Positions 15,556 through 25,056 of a stretch of DNA of 64,000 bases are shown here, one piece after another. Below the pieces are notes generated by a model. It did no database searches. It saw only the letters and a list, made by a program, of their open reading frames with translations, and was not told the origin of the DNA. The stretch's first letter is position 1. Every line of letters starts with the position of its first letter. The position numbers were made by a program, and so were the translations under genes. Origin of the DNA: Enorma phocaeensis (GTDB lineage: Bacteria > Actinomycetota > Coriobacteriia > Coriobacteriales > Coriobacteriaceae); contig NZ_LT891967.1 in assembly GCF_900186505.1 (NCBI RefSeq), positions 14,998 through 78,997 on the forward strand, read 5' to 3'.

Positions 15556-18500
15556 GACCACCCATCGGTGGGTCCTCGCTCCCGAGAACCCGCGCCTTGC
15601 CGATGACCTTGCCGTGGGCCTCGGAGTCCCCTCGCTTGTCGCGCGCATCATGGTGGCGCACGGCATCGGGTCCGTTGAGGAAGGCCGTGCCTTCCTGACG
15701 CCTTCGCTGGACCGCGATTGGGCGGATCCACTGGATATTCCGGGTATGCCTGCGGTGGTTGAGCGCGTGGCGCGTGCGGTGCGCGATGGCGAGCGGATTG
15801 CGGTATTCGGTGACTTCGATGTCGACGGGATCACCTCGACCTGCTTGCTCACCGAGGCGCTTCGCGAGCTCGGGGCATCGGTGCATCCGTTCATTCCGCA
15901 TCGGTTCGAAGAGGGGTACGGCCTTTCTCAGACAGCCCTCGATCGCGTGATGGAGGTGTGCGACCCCGCGCTCGTAGTGACGGTCGACAACGGGATCGCC
16001 GCCCGTAACGAAGTCGCATTTCTTTCCGAGCGCGGTGTTGATCTGGTGGTCACCGATCATCACGAGCCAGCCGATATGGTTCCAGAGGGGATTCCCCTCA
16101 CCGATCCCAAGCTGGTGGCGAATGGCCCCTCGCACGAGCTCGCCGGCGCGGGGGTAGCGCTCAAGCTCGTGCAGGCTTTGGGGTCCCGCCTGGGTGCTTC
16201 TGATCTGTGGCGACGCTACATCGAGGTGGCAGCGCTCGGAACCGTTTCGGACATGATGCTGCTCACGCCTGAGAATCGCGCGCTGGTGGCCGAGGGCATC
16301 GCGCAGATGCGCTCGACTGAACGGCCGGGCTTCATCGCGCTGGCTGCGGTCACCCGCACCGACCTTTCAACCATCACCGCCGATGCGCTCTCCTTCTCCC
16401 TTATTCCGCGGCTCAATGCAGCCGGCCGCATGGCAGACCCGGCGCTCGCCCTCAACCTCCTTCTCGAGCGCGATCCGGTCGAGGCAGGGCGCTTGGCGTC
16501 GGAGCTCGAGGCCATCAACCAGGAGCGACGCGACATCGAAGCCGCGCTTGCCGATGAGGCGGTCGCCCGTGTCGAGGAGACCTATACCGGCGGCCGCGTG
16601 ATCGTGGTCGGTGGCGAGGGCTGGCACGAGGGTGTCAAGGGCATCGTCGCAAGTCGCCTCGTCAACCGTTACCACGTGCCGGTGCTGCTGTTCTCGATCG
16701 AGGACGGGGTCGCCCGCGGCTCGGGCCGCTCAGTGGGTGCGGTGAACCTCTTCGATGCTGTCGAGCGATGCTCGGATCTGCTCACGCGCTTCGGCGGACA
16801 TGCGGGCGCCGTGGGCGTCACGCTTCCTGCTGAGAAGCTCGATGAGCTGCGGGTGAGGCTCGATGCGGTCCTTTCGGAGCTGCCGGAAGATGCCTTCGAG
16901 GATACCGGCGAGATTGCTGCCGTGGTGCACCTCTCCGAGCTCGATGTCGATACCATCGAGAAGATCTCCCTGCTGGAGCCCTTTGGCCAGGGAAACAAGG
17001 TCCCCCTGCTCGCCGCGACCGGCGTCTCCATGACCGACCGGTTCTGCGTGGGTAAGACCGGCGACCATATGCGTTTCACGGCGACGGATGGACAGGCGAG
17101 CGTTGCTGCCATCATGTTCCGGGTGCCCGACGTGGATTCGATGTGCGCCTGCGATTCGGTGGTCGATCTTGTCTTCGAGGCGGTGGCCGAGCATTGGCAG
17201 GGGCGCGTGAAGCCCAAGCTCATGGTGAAGGATATCCTGTGCCGCGCTCCGGGCGATGCGAAGCTGCCGCACCTCGAGGACGGTGTCGCACGCCTTGCCG
17301 AAGAATCCAGCGCGGGGGATGGCGACGCCCTCTTTACCGAGGAAGCGGCTGCTCGCGACGTCCAGGCTGCTACCCTCCCGGCAAGCCCCGATGAGGCGGC
17401 TCGGCGTCGGCACGCCCTGGAGAGCCTTTCCTACGACGAGCTCACCCGTACCCTCATCCACGAGTTCATCGGTGAAGCGTCCCCGCACCCCGCTCAACGC
17501 GAGGCGCTCGATGCCCTAGCGGAGGGTGAGAACACCCTTGCCGTCATGGGCACGGGCCGCGGAAAGTCGCTGATCTTCCAAGTTCACGCTGCGCGCGAGG
17601 CAATCGCGAACCGGCGCGGAAGCATCCTCGTCTACCCGTTGCGCGCGCTCGTCGCGGACCAGGCGTTCCATCTCGTTTCCTCTTGCGCGCGCCTGGGAAT
17701 TCGCGCGGCGGTGCTCACCGGCGAGACGGTCTACGCCGCCCGCGAGCGCGCCTTCGCCGCCTATGCAGCCGGCAAGCTCGATATCGTGCTCACCACGCCC
17801 GAGTTTCTCGCCATTCATCGTGTGCGCTTCGCGGGGGCGGCAAGGACCGGCTTCATCGTGGTTGATGAGGCGCATCATGCGGCGCGCGCCAAGAGCGGCG
17901 AGCGCTCGGCCTACCTCGAGCTGCCCGAGGTGATACGGGCGCTCAGGAACCCTACCGTGCTCGCCGTCACGGCGACCGCCGATGCCTCCTGCGCGGAGGA
18001 AATCGGACGGCTCCTCTCCATCGGGCACACGGTCATCGACGGGACGGTGCGCGAGAACCTCGAGCTCGAGGACGACCGCGACTCGGCGGCGCGCGAGATG
18101 CGGCTGGTCTCCATCGTCGCCACCTGCGAGAAGTGCGTCGTCTACGTGAACTCGCGCGACCAATCGATGACGCTCGTGCGGACGCTGCGCAAACGCGTGC
18201 CCGAACTCGCGCAGCGCATCGCCTTCTACCACGCCGGGCTCACGCGCGAGGAGCGCGCTCGGGTCGAGGAGGCCTTCCGCTCGGATGCCCTAACCTGCAT
18301 CGTCTCGACCTCCGCGTTCGGCGAGGGAGTGAACCTGCCGGATATCCGGCATGTGGTTCTCTACCACATGCCGTTCTCCGCGACCGAGTTCAACCAGATG
18401 AGCGGCCGTGCCGGGCGCGATGGCGAGCCGGCCTGCATCCACCTGCTCTACTCCACGCGAGATGCTCGCATCAACGAGCGCATGCTTGACGCCGCCGCGC

Positions 18501-18925
18501 CCGAGCGCGAGGAGCTCGTGACGCTCTACCGGGCGCTGCAAACGATGTGGCGCGCCCACCGCGGTAAAACCGGGGAGCAGAGCTTCTCGGCAAGCGATGT
18601 GGACATCGCCAACATGTGCCTGGCAATCGATGCGCGCACGCCGGTGGACGAGCGTTCGGTCGAGAGCGGCATCGCCATCTTCGAGGAGCTCGGGTTCGCG
18701 CAGGTGCGCGACCGCGCCGGTACGCGCTCGATCAAGATGATCGAGCAGCCCGGGCACATCGCGCTCACGCGCTCCATCAGGTATCTCGAGGGCTTGCGCA
18801 CGCGCTCGGCGTTCACTGCGTTTCGCAACTGGGCGTTCACGGCGTCTGCTCGTGATATGCTTGCACAGGTAAACCGTCCGATCGTGCCGTGGTCGGAGCG
18901 GTTCACCGAAGGCCGTGAAGGGTAG
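15542..18925 (+). CDS. recJ: RecJ single-strand exonuclease fused to RecQ-like helicase
   Basis: This 1127-aa protein joins two DNA-repair enzymes. Residues 1 to about 600 are RecJ: DHH motifs GDFDVDG (91-96), VTVDNGI, VVTDHHEP, then GGHAGAVGVTL of DHHA1 and an OB-like domain. After a linker, residues from about 620 form a superfamily-2 helicase: Walker A MGTGRGKSLIFQ (about 669), VVDEAHHAARAK (motif II, about 774), VLAVTATAD (III), CVVYVNSRD (IV) and VSTSAFGEGVNLPD with QMSGRAGRDG (V/VI). The motifs resemble RecQ, but the zinc-binding and HRDC domains typical of RecQ are not evident. RecJ and RecQ cooperate in resecting DNA ends for the RecF pathway; here they are one chain. GAGGTG lies 8 nt before ATG 15542. 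Confidence 0.88.
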   Translation: MASLKTTHRWVLAPENPRLADDLAVGLGVPSLVARIMVAHGIGSVEEGRAFLTPSLDRDWADPLDIPGMPAVVERVARAVRDGERIAVFGDFDVDGITSTCLLTEALRELGASVHPFIPHRFEEGYGLSQTALDRVMEVCDPALVVTVDNGIAARNEVAFLSERGVDLVVTDHHEPADMVPEGIPLTDPKLVANGPSHELAGAGVALKLVQALGSRLGASDLWRRYIEVAALGTVSDMMLLTPENRALVAEGIAQMRSTERPGFIALAAVTRTDLSTITADALSFSLIPRLNAAGRMADPALALNLLLERDPVEAGRLASELEAINQERRDIEAALADEAVARVEETYTGGRVIVVGGEGWHEGVKGIVASRLVNRYHVPVLLFSIEDGVARGSGRSVGAVNLFDAVERCSDLLTRFGGHAGAVGVTLPAEKLDELRVRLDAVLSELPEDAFEDTGEIAAVVHLSELDVDTIEKISLLEPFGQGNKVPLLAATGVSMTDRFCVGKTGDHMRFTATDGQASVAAIMFRVPDVDSMCACDSVVDLVFEAVAEHWQGRVKPKLMVKDILCRAPGDAKLPHLEDGVARLAEESSAGDGDALFTEEAAARDVQAATLPASPDEAARRRHALESLSYDELTRTLIHEFIGEASPHPAQREALDALAEGENTLAVMGTGRGKSLIFQVHAAREAIANRRGSILVYPLRALVADQAFHLVSSCARLGIRAAVLTGETVYAARERAFAAYAAGKLDIVLTTPEFLAIHRVRFAGAARTGFIVVDEAHHAARAKSGERSAYLELPEVIRALRNPTVLAVTATADASCAEEIGRLLSIGHTVIDGTVRENLELEDDRDSAAREMRLVSIVATCEKCVVYVNSRDQSMTLVRTLRKRVPELAQRIAFYHAGLTREERARVEEAFRSDALTCIVSTSAFGEGVNLPDIRHVVLYHMPFSATEFNQMSGRAGRDGEPACIHLLYSTRDARINERMLDAAAPEREELVTLYRALQTMWRAHRGKTGEQSFSASDVDIANMCLAIDARTPVDERSVESGIAIFEELGFAQVRDRAGTRSIKMIEQPGHIALTRSIRYLEGLRTRSAFTAFRNWAFTASARDMLAQVNRPIVPWSERFTEGREG

Positions 18926-18934
18926 GGGATCTCG

Positions 18935-21289
18935 ATGGATGCTGCAACGCGCGCGGCGCACGATGCGTCGCTCACCTCGTTCTCGCAAATGGCGCACTAC
19001 ACCTCCGCTAGCGAGCTCCCGCCCGAGATCTGCGCCGACAACTTCGATCGCCTGCAGCAGCTCTGCAGCAAGTACATGAGCGAGGCCGATAACGCCATGG
19101 TCGAGCACGCGTACTGCTTTGCCGCGGAGAAGCATGCGAGCCAGAAGCGGCGTTCGGGTGAGCTCTACATCAACCATCCCGTTGAGGTGGCAATCATCTT
19201 GGCGGAGCTCAACATGGACTGCGATGTGGTGTGCGCGGCTCTGCTTCATGACACCGTCGAGGATACCGAGGTCTCGCTCGCCGACGTGAAGGGCATCTTT
19301 GGCGAGACGGTCGCCGAACTCGTCGACGGCGTCACCAAGCTCACCAATATCGAGGTCGACAGTATGGACGAGAAACAGGCGCTGAATCTGCGCAAGATGT
19401 TCCTCGCCATGTCGAAGGATGTTCGCGTCATCATCGTCAAGCTCGCAGACCGTCTGCATAACATGCGGACCCTGGCGGCGCTTCGAGAAGATCGGCGGCT
19501 GTTCAAGGCCCGCGAGACCATGGACGTCTACGCGCCGCTCGCCGACCGCCTGGGCATGAGCTCCATCAAGTGGGAGCTCGAGGACCTCTCCTTCTTCTAC
19601 TTGGAGCCCGAGTCATACCAGCGCATCGCGCGGATGGTGGCCGAGAGCCGTGAGGTTCGCGAGCGCTTCCTTGCCGAGACGATTCGCGTGCTCACCGACG
19701 AGCTTCATGACTTGGGTATGGAGGGCTTCCAGGTCAACGGGCGCTCCAAGCACTACTGGTCCATCTACCAGAAGATGAAGCGCAAGGGCAAGGAGTTCTC
19801 CGAGATCTACGACCTGGTGGCGCTGCGCGTCATCTGCCGCTCGGTGGGCGATTGCTATTCTGCGCTCGGTGCGGTCCACTCGCTGTGGCACCCCATGCCG
19901 GGGCGCTTCAAGGACTACATCGCCATGCCCAAGTCCAACAACTACCAGTCGCTTCACACGACGGTCATCGGTCCCACGGCGCGCCCGCTCGAAATCCAGA
20001 TCCGCACGTACGAGATGCACGAGCAGGCGGAGTACGGCATCGCTGCCCACTGGCTTTACAAGAAGTCCGGCGGCTCCACGGCGACCAAGTCCTCCGATGC
20101 CCAGCGGCTGGACGACCAGATCAACATGCTCAGGCATTCACTCGACTGGGCGGCCTCCGACGAGATCGACGATCCCAAGGAGTTCCTGCACTCCCTCAAG
20201 GTCGACCTCTACGACCAGGAGATCTTCGTCTTCACTCCTAAGGGCGAGGTGATGAGCCTGCGCGCAGGCGCGACACCGCTTGACTTCGCCTATGCCGTTC
20301 ATACCGAAGTGGGCAACCACTGCATCGGTGCCAAGGTGAACGGCGCGGTGGCACCGCTCACGCACGTGCTGCTCACCGGCGATCAGGTGCAGATCCTCAC
20401 CAACAAGAACGCCAAGCCGTCGCGTGACTGGCTGAACATCGTGAAGACGCCCTCGGCGCGTTCCAAGATCAAGCGGTACTTCTCCGCGGCGACCAAGGAC
20501 GAGGACGCTGCTGCCGGTCGCGATATCCTCGCCAAGGACCTTCGCAAACGAGGGTTCGGCATCTCTACACCGCGATCTACGCGTGCGCTCAGCACCGTAT
20601 GCGAGAATCTCAACTATCGTACGATCGAGGACCTGTTCGCCGCGATCGGTTCGGGCAAGGTGCCGTCGCGCATGGTGGGGAACCGCGTGGAGCAGATTCT
20701 CGATCCCAAGCCGCTCGATTCCGCGCGCCACGTCATCCCGGCAGAAACCGCGCAGCAGCCATCGCGCGGCTCGAACCGCAAACCCCAGCGCCGCGCTCGC
20801 CGCAACTCGGGCGTCATCGTCAAGGGGCAGTCCGGCGACGGCCTGCTCGTCCGTCTTGCCCATTGCTGCAACCCGGTTGCAGGCGATGAGATCGTGGGCT
20901 TCATCACGCGCGGTCGCGGCGTCTCCGTGCACCGGGCGAACTGCCCCAACGTGAAGGGCCTTATGGAGCATGCCGAGCGCATGATCGACGTCGAGTGGGA
21001 CAACGACGCCGATGCCACCTTCCAGGTCGAGATCGTGGTCGAATGCCTGGACCGCATGGGGTTGCTCAAGGACGTGACCATCGCGATCGGCGATGCGGGC
21101 GGCAATATCCTCTCGGCGAGCACCTCGACCGATGGCGAGGGCGTTGCCATCCTACGGTTCTTGGTCGAGATCTCCGATGCGAGCGGGCTCGATCCGCTGC
21201 TTGCCACGATCGGCAGGGTGGAGAGCGTCTACGACGCGCGCCGCCTCATGCCAGGCGAGGGCAACAAGACCCTGAGGCCCTTCGCTTAG
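18935..21289 (+). CDS. rel: Bifunctional (p)ppGpp synthetase/hydrolase (RelA/SpoT, Rel)
   Basis: This 784-aa Rel protein makes and degrades the stringent-response alarmone. Domains in order: HD hydrolase (INHPVEVAIILAEL, LLHDTVEDTEV, LADRLHNMRTL), synthetase (GRSKHYWSIYQKMKRKGKEF, YDLVALRVI, KDYIAMPKSNNYQSLHTTVI), TGS (EIFVFTPKGEVMSLRAGATP), a linker, a conserved-cysteine region (LAHCCNPVAGDEI) and a C-terminal ACT domain. The intact HD motif supports hydrolase activity. It starts 9 nt after recJ-recQ, so the two are probably co-transcribed; its SD (GGGGA) is modest. Confidence 0.94.
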   Translation: MDAATRAAHDASLTSFSQMAHYTSASELPPEICADNFDRLQQLCSKYMSEADNAMVEHAYCFAAEKHASQKRRSGELYINHPVEVAIILAELNMDCDVVCAALLHDTVEDTEVSLADVKGIFGETVAELVDGVTKLTNIEVDSMDEKQALNLRKMFLAMSKDVRVIIVKLADRLHNMRTLAALREDRRLFKARETMDVYAPLADRLGMSSIKWELEDLSFFYLEPESYQRIARMVAESREVRERFLAETIRVLTDELHDLGMEGFQVNGRSKHYWSIYQKMKRKGKEFSEIYDLVALRVICRSVGDCYSALGAVHSLWHPMPGRFKDYIAMPKSNNYQSLHTTVIGPTARPLEIQIRTYEMHEQAEYGIAAHWLYKKSGGSTATKSSDAQRLDDQINMLRHSLDWAASDEIDDPKEFLHSLKVDLYDQEIFVFTPKGEVMSLRAGATPLDFAYAVHTEVGNHCIGAKVNGAVAPLTHVLLTGDQVQILTNKNAKPSRDWLNIVKTPSARSKIKRYFSAATKDEDAAAGRDILAKDLRKRGFGISTPRSTRALSTVCENLNYRTIEDLFAAIGSGKVPSRMVGNRVEQILDPKPLDSARHVIPAETAQQPSRGSNRKPQRRARRNSGVIVKGQSGDGLLVRLAHCCNPVAGDEIVGFITRGRGVSVHRANCPNVKGLMEHAERMIDVEWDNDADATFQVEIVVECLDRMGLLKDVTIAIGDAGGNILSASTSTDGEGVAILRFLVEISDASGLDPLLATIGRVESVYDARRLMPGEGNKTLRPFA

Positions 21290-21359
21290 AAGACCGCTTC
21301 CGTTGGGCGACGACCGCGGCGCTTCTCATGAGAAGCCGCGACATTATGAAGGAGCGAAC

Positions 21360-22055
21360 ATGTCCTTTGAGCTCGATTGCACCCCGATGGGTTCCATGCA
21401 CGTCGATAGCCATGAGGAGGGCCCCATCGCGACGAACACCTATCTCGTCGCATCCGGAGACGAGGCCATCGTGATCGACCCCGCATGGAAAGGCGAGGGC
21501 ATCGCGCGCCGTATCGCCACCGACCATCCCGAGTTGCGCATTCGCGCTATCGTGTGCACGCATTGCCATGGCGATCATGTTGGCGGCGTTGCCGGCATGC
21601 GCCGCGAGCTTGGCGATGAGGTGCCGTTCGTCATCTCGGCCATCGACGCTCCCTATATCGAGGGTGCCGTAACCCATATGAAGCGCAACTGGGGCCTCAA
21701 TATCGAGATGCCGCCCGAGCCCGACCGGCTGCTTCGCGAGGGCGATACGGTTGAGTTCGGCTCGGTAACGCTTCAGGTCATCGAGACGCCCGGCCACACG
21801 CGCGGCGGCATCGTGCTCTTCGCGGCTACGCAGGACGGCAACATCGCGTTTGTGGGCGATACGCTCTTCCCGGGAAGCCATGGGCGGACGGATCTCGACG
21901 GCGGCGATGATGCTGCCATCATGGCATCGCTCGGCAAGCTGGGACGCCTGCTGCCGGTCGACACGCTTGTGTGCGCTGGTCACGGGCCGGTGACGACTAT
22001 CGCGCGCGAGCTCGAGACGAATCCCTTCATGCAGCTCGCCCTCAAGAACGAATAG
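21360..22055 (+). CDS. Metallo-beta-lactamase-fold hydrolase (glyoxalase II-like)
   Basis: This 231-aa protein has the metal-binding motif THCHGDHVGG near residue 65, the later histidine in ETPGHTRGG, and FVGDTLFPGSHGRTD with the bridging aspartate. This is the hydroxyacylglutathione-hydrolase-like subgroup, cytoplasmic thioester or lactone hydrolases; the substrate is unknown. AAGGAG precedes ATG 21360, 70 nt after rel, in the common rel-MBL neighbourhood. Confidence 0.85.
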   Translation: MSFELDCTPMGSMHVDSHEEGPIATNTYLVASGDEAIVIDPAWKGEGIARRIATDHPELRIRAIVCTHCHGDHVGGVAGMRRELGDEVPFVISAIDAPYIEGAVTHMKRNWGLNIEMPPEPDRLLREGDTVEFGSVTLQVIETPGHTRGGIVLFAATQDGNIAFVGDTLFPGSHGRTDLDGGDDAAIMASLGKLGRLLPVDTLVCAGHGPVTTIARELETNPFMQLALKNE

Positions 22056-22189
22056 CTGCCTGCCCGACGATCTCGTTGCCAGAATTCATTCGGTAGCGCG
22101 CCTTCCATGTGCGCTCCGATGGCACCTGGCGCTGCCCGACGTGGTATCCTTATGTCGTAATCGGCACATCCAATCGCTTGGAGGTTCAC

Positions 22190-23056
22190 ATGCTCGTCAA
22201 TGCTGCCGACATGCTCAAGAAGGCCGAGGCAGGCCACTACGCCCTCGGCGCGTTCAACACCAACAACCTGGAATGGACCCTTGCGCTGCTCCAGGCGGCC
22301 GAGGAGGCCAAGAGCCCGCTCATCATCCAGTGCACCGCCGGTGCCGCCAAGTGGATGGGCAGCTTCAAGGTCTGCGCTGATATGGTGAAGGCCGCTGTCG
22401 AGGCCGCCGGCGTGACCGTGCCCGTGGCGCTGCACCTCGACCACGGTTCTTATGAGGATTGCTTCAAGGCCATCGAGGCCGGCTTCACCTCCATCATGTA
22501 TGACGGCTCCCATGAGGAGACCTTCCAGCTCAATCTCGACCGCACCAAGGAGCTCGTGGAGCTCGCCCACTCCAAGGGCATCTCCATCGAGGCTGAGGTC
22601 GGCGGTATCGGCGGCACCGAGGACGGCGTGACCTCCTCGGGCGAGCTCGCCGATCCCAATGAGTGCAAGCAGATCGCTGAGCTCGGCGTCGACTTCCTGG
22701 CTTGCGGTATCGGCAACATCCACGGCGTGTATCCCGAGGATTGGGCTGGCCTCTCCTTCGAGCGCCTCTCCGAGATCAAGGCAGAGGTCGGCGAGCTGCC
22801 GCTCGTGCTCCACGGTGGTTCGGGCATCCCCGAGGACCAGATCAAGAAGGCCATCTCCATGGGCGTCGCGAAGATCAACGTCAACACCGATCTTCAGCTC
22901 GTGTTCGCTGCCGCTACCCGCGAGTACATCGAGGCAGGCAAGGACCTCGAGGGCAAGGGCTTCGATCCGCGCAAGCTCCTCAAGCCCGGCCGCGATGCCA
23001 TCGTCGCGAAGACCAAGGCCCTCATGGAGGAGTTCGGCTCCATCGAGAAGGCTTAA
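22190..23056 (+). CDS. fba: Fructose-bisphosphate aldolase, class II
   Basis: This 288-aa zinc-dependent aldolase cleaves fructose 1,6-bisphosphate to DHAP and glyceraldehyde 3-phosphate. Recognisable motifs are GAFNTNNLEWTLALLQAAEE, VALHLDHGSYEDC (zinc ligands and catalytic Asp), SIMYDGSHE, SIEAEVGGIGGTEDG, IGNIHGVY and LVLHGGSGIP with NVNTD near the C terminus. TTGGAGG precedes ATG 22190. A TGGTATCCT extended -10-like element lies at 22142-22150. A long hairpin closes the gene, so it is probably monocistronic. Confidence 0.94.
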   Translation: MLVNAADMLKKAEAGHYALGAFNTNNLEWTLALLQAAEEAKSPLIIQCTAGAAKWMGSFKVCADMVKAAVEAAGVTVPVALHLDHGSYEDCFKAIEAGFTSIMYDGSHEETFQLNLDRTKELVELAHSKGISIEAEVGGIGGTEDGVTSSGELADPNECKQIAELGVDFLACGIGNIHGVYPEDWAGLSFERLSEIKAEVGELPLVLHGGSGIPEDQIKKAISMGVAKINVNTDLQLVFAAATREYIEAGKDLEGKGFDPRKLLKPGRDAIVAKTKALMEEFGSIEKA

Positions 23057-23081
23057 AGTCGCCAAAGCTTTCGCTCCCTTC

Positions 23082-23167
23082 GGAAGCCCCGGTTCCCCTT
23101 CGCTCATGCCTGCAGCTCGGCAATCCTGAGTTGCTGCGGAAGCGCCCAAAGGGGAGCCGGGGCTTCC
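23082..23167 (+). terminator. Very long hairpin after fba
   Basis: The left arm 23082-23100 (GGAAGCCCCGGTTCCCCTT) pairs with the right arm 23149-23167 at 18 of 19 positions, the odd one being G-U. The 48-nt apex contains a second stem (CTGCAGC with GCTGCGG, CGCT with AGCG). No clear T-run follows. It may act as terminator or as a 3' stabilising structure. Confidence 0.6.
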
Positions 23168-23280
23168 TGCATCAGCGTGTCTTTGTATGCTGTGCGCACG
23201 GTCTCGATCAGGGGCGCACTCTACTGTGGTAAAGTGATTCGACCATGATCGATTCCATCAGCCCGAGGAGGGTCTGCTGC

Positions 23281-25056
23281 ATGAAGGCAACGCCGTGGGG
23301 GTTCAGGGACATCCTGCCCGAGGAAGCGCAGGTGCGCGAGGACATCGCCGATACCGTGAAGGCATGCTTCAAGCGGCACGGCTACCTTCCTATCGAAACG
23401 CCGCTTCTGGAAGATAAGGGTTCCATCACCCAGGGCGGCCGCAGCGCGGACGACACGCCGTTCAAGCTCTTCGATGACGATGGCCGCCTGCTCGTGGTAC
23501 GGCCAGATAACACGCTCTCCATCGTGCGCCTCGTTTCCACGCGCATGCACGCGGCGCCGCTTCCGCTTCGTTTGCGCTATGATGCCCCGGTTGTGCGCGA
23601 GCAGGCGCGCTACGCGGGTGCCTCGCGGCAGTTCACGCAGCTCGGCTTCGAGCTCATCGGTGAGGAAGGCAGCTCGGGAGACGCAGAGCTCGTGCGCATG
23701 GTGGTCGATACCATGCAGGCGCTCGGGATATCGTCGTGGCGCGTGGTCTGCGGAAGCGTCCGCCCCTTCCTGGAGCTTCTGAGCCGGTGCGACGACGAGG
23801 AGCTTGCGCGGGAGGCGCTCGCCCGCGTCCACGCGAACAACCTCGTCGATCTCGATAGCGTTGTGTGTGCAGCGGCGATTCCCGATGCGATGAAGCGCGC
23901 GATCTGCGAGGTGCCGAGGACGTTCGGCGGCGTCGAGGCGCTCGACCGCATCGATGACTTGCTGCGGGAGGCCGGCATCGAGGAGCAGCTTACGGGCGAG
24001 CTTCGATCACTTGCGCGCGCATACGGCGAGCCGTCTGCGGATAGCTCCCTCACCTTTGATTTTTCCATACTTAACTCATTTGACTACTACACGGGCCTGG
24101 TGCTTAAGGTCTATGCGGGTGACCTGCCTGATCCGGTGGGGTCGGGCGGGCGCTACGACGCCATCTTCGACGGGGTGTTTCCCGGTCGCGAGCATACGCC
24201 TGCTGCCGGTTTTGCGTTCTCGCTCGAACGCCTCGAGAGCGCATGCCAGGCGCGCTCGGAACAGCGTGATGCGAGCGCCGACCATGCCGTGGCGCGCACG
24301 GCGCAGGAGCCGCTGCGCATCGCGGTCCCCAAAGGCTCGCTCAACGCCGGGACCATCGAGGCGCTTGAGGCTATCGGGCTCGATGTGAGTGCCCTGCGCG
24401 ATCCCGGCAGGCACCTGATCGTCTCCTCGCGCGATGAGCGAGGCGAGGCGAACGGCTTCGATATCGGCAGCGTCGAGTTCGTGATCGTGCGCGCGAGCGA
24501 TGCCCCGGCGTTCGTCGCCGGCGGGGGAGCGGATTGCGGGTTCTGCGGCCGCGATTCCCTCATCGAGGCGAATCTCAACCTGCTCGAGCTGCTCGACATG
24601 GGCTACGGGTCCTGCCGTTTCATCGAAGCGGAGCCGGCCGACCGCGCCGGCCAGGCGGAGCGCGTCTATGCGCGTCGCGGCTGCTTGCGCGTGGCGACCA
24701 AGTACCCGCGCATCGCGGCGGCATGGTACGAGCAGCGCGGCATCGCGGCGGATATCGTTTCACTCCATGGCAACATCGAGCTCGGACCCATCGTGGGCAT
24801 GACCGATCGCATCGTGGACATCACGGCCACGGGCACGACACTCCGCGAGAACAACCTGGTCATCACCGGCGAGATCATGGAGTGCACGGCGCGCTTCTTC
24901 GTGAACCCCGGCCGCGCTCGTCTGGACGCCCGGGTTCGCGAGCTCACGCGGCGCCTCGCAACCTTTGCGGGTCAGCTGTCTAGCGCTGCTTCAGGAACTG
25001 TTCGACCTCGGTGCGCGTGGGGATCGCTTGCTGCGCGCCCGTCTTTGTTACCGTGA
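23281..25056 (+). CDS. hisZG: HisZ-HisG fusion (ATP phosphoribosyltransferase, regulatory plus short catalytic subunit)
   Basis: This 591-aa protein joins two subunits normally made separately. Residues 1 to about 330 are HisZ, a histidyl-tRNA-synthetase paralogue (PWGFRDILPEEAQVREDI, RPDNTLSIVRLV, FTQLGFELIGEE, YYTGLVLKVY, GSGGRYDAIFDG). Residues about 344-565 are short-form HisG (LRIAVPKGSLNAGTIEAL, DCGFCGRDSLIE, VATKYPRIAA, LHGNIELGPIVGMTDRIVDI, TGTTLRENNLV). It catalyses the first step of histidine synthesis, ATP + PRPP to phosphoribosyl-ATP. GAGGAGGG precedes ATG 23281. The C-terminal about 25 residues run into the convergent ribokinase gene (77-nt overlap) and look unconserved. The rest of the his operon starts 2.2 kb downstream. 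Confidence 0.9.
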   Translation: MKATPWGFRDILPEEAQVREDIADTVKACFKRHGYLPIETPLLEDKGSITQGGRSADDTPFKLFDDDGRLLVVRPDNTLSIVRLVSTRMHAAPLPLRLRYDAPVVREQARYAGASRQFTQLGFELIGEEGSSGDAELVRMVVDTMQALGISSWRVVCGSVRPFLELLSRCDDEELAREALARVHANNLVDLDSVVCAAAIPDAMKRAICEVPRTFGGVEALDRIDDLLREAGIEEQLTGELRSLARAYGEPSADSSLTFDFSILNSFDYYTGLVLKVYAGDLPDPVGSGGRYDAIFDGVFPGREHTPAAGFAFSLERLESACQARSEQRDASADHAVARTAQEPLRIAVPKGSLNAGTIEALEAIGLDVSALRDPGRHLIVSSRDERGEANGFDIGSVEFVIVRASDAPAFVAGGGADCGFCGRDSLIEANLNLLELLDMGYGSCRFIEAEPADRAGQAERVYARRGCLRVATKYPRIAAAWYEQRGIAADIVSLHGNIELGPIVGMTDRIVDITATGTTLRENNLVITGEIMECTARFFVNPGRARLDARVRELTRRLATFAGQLSSAASGTVRPRCAWGSLAARPSLLP

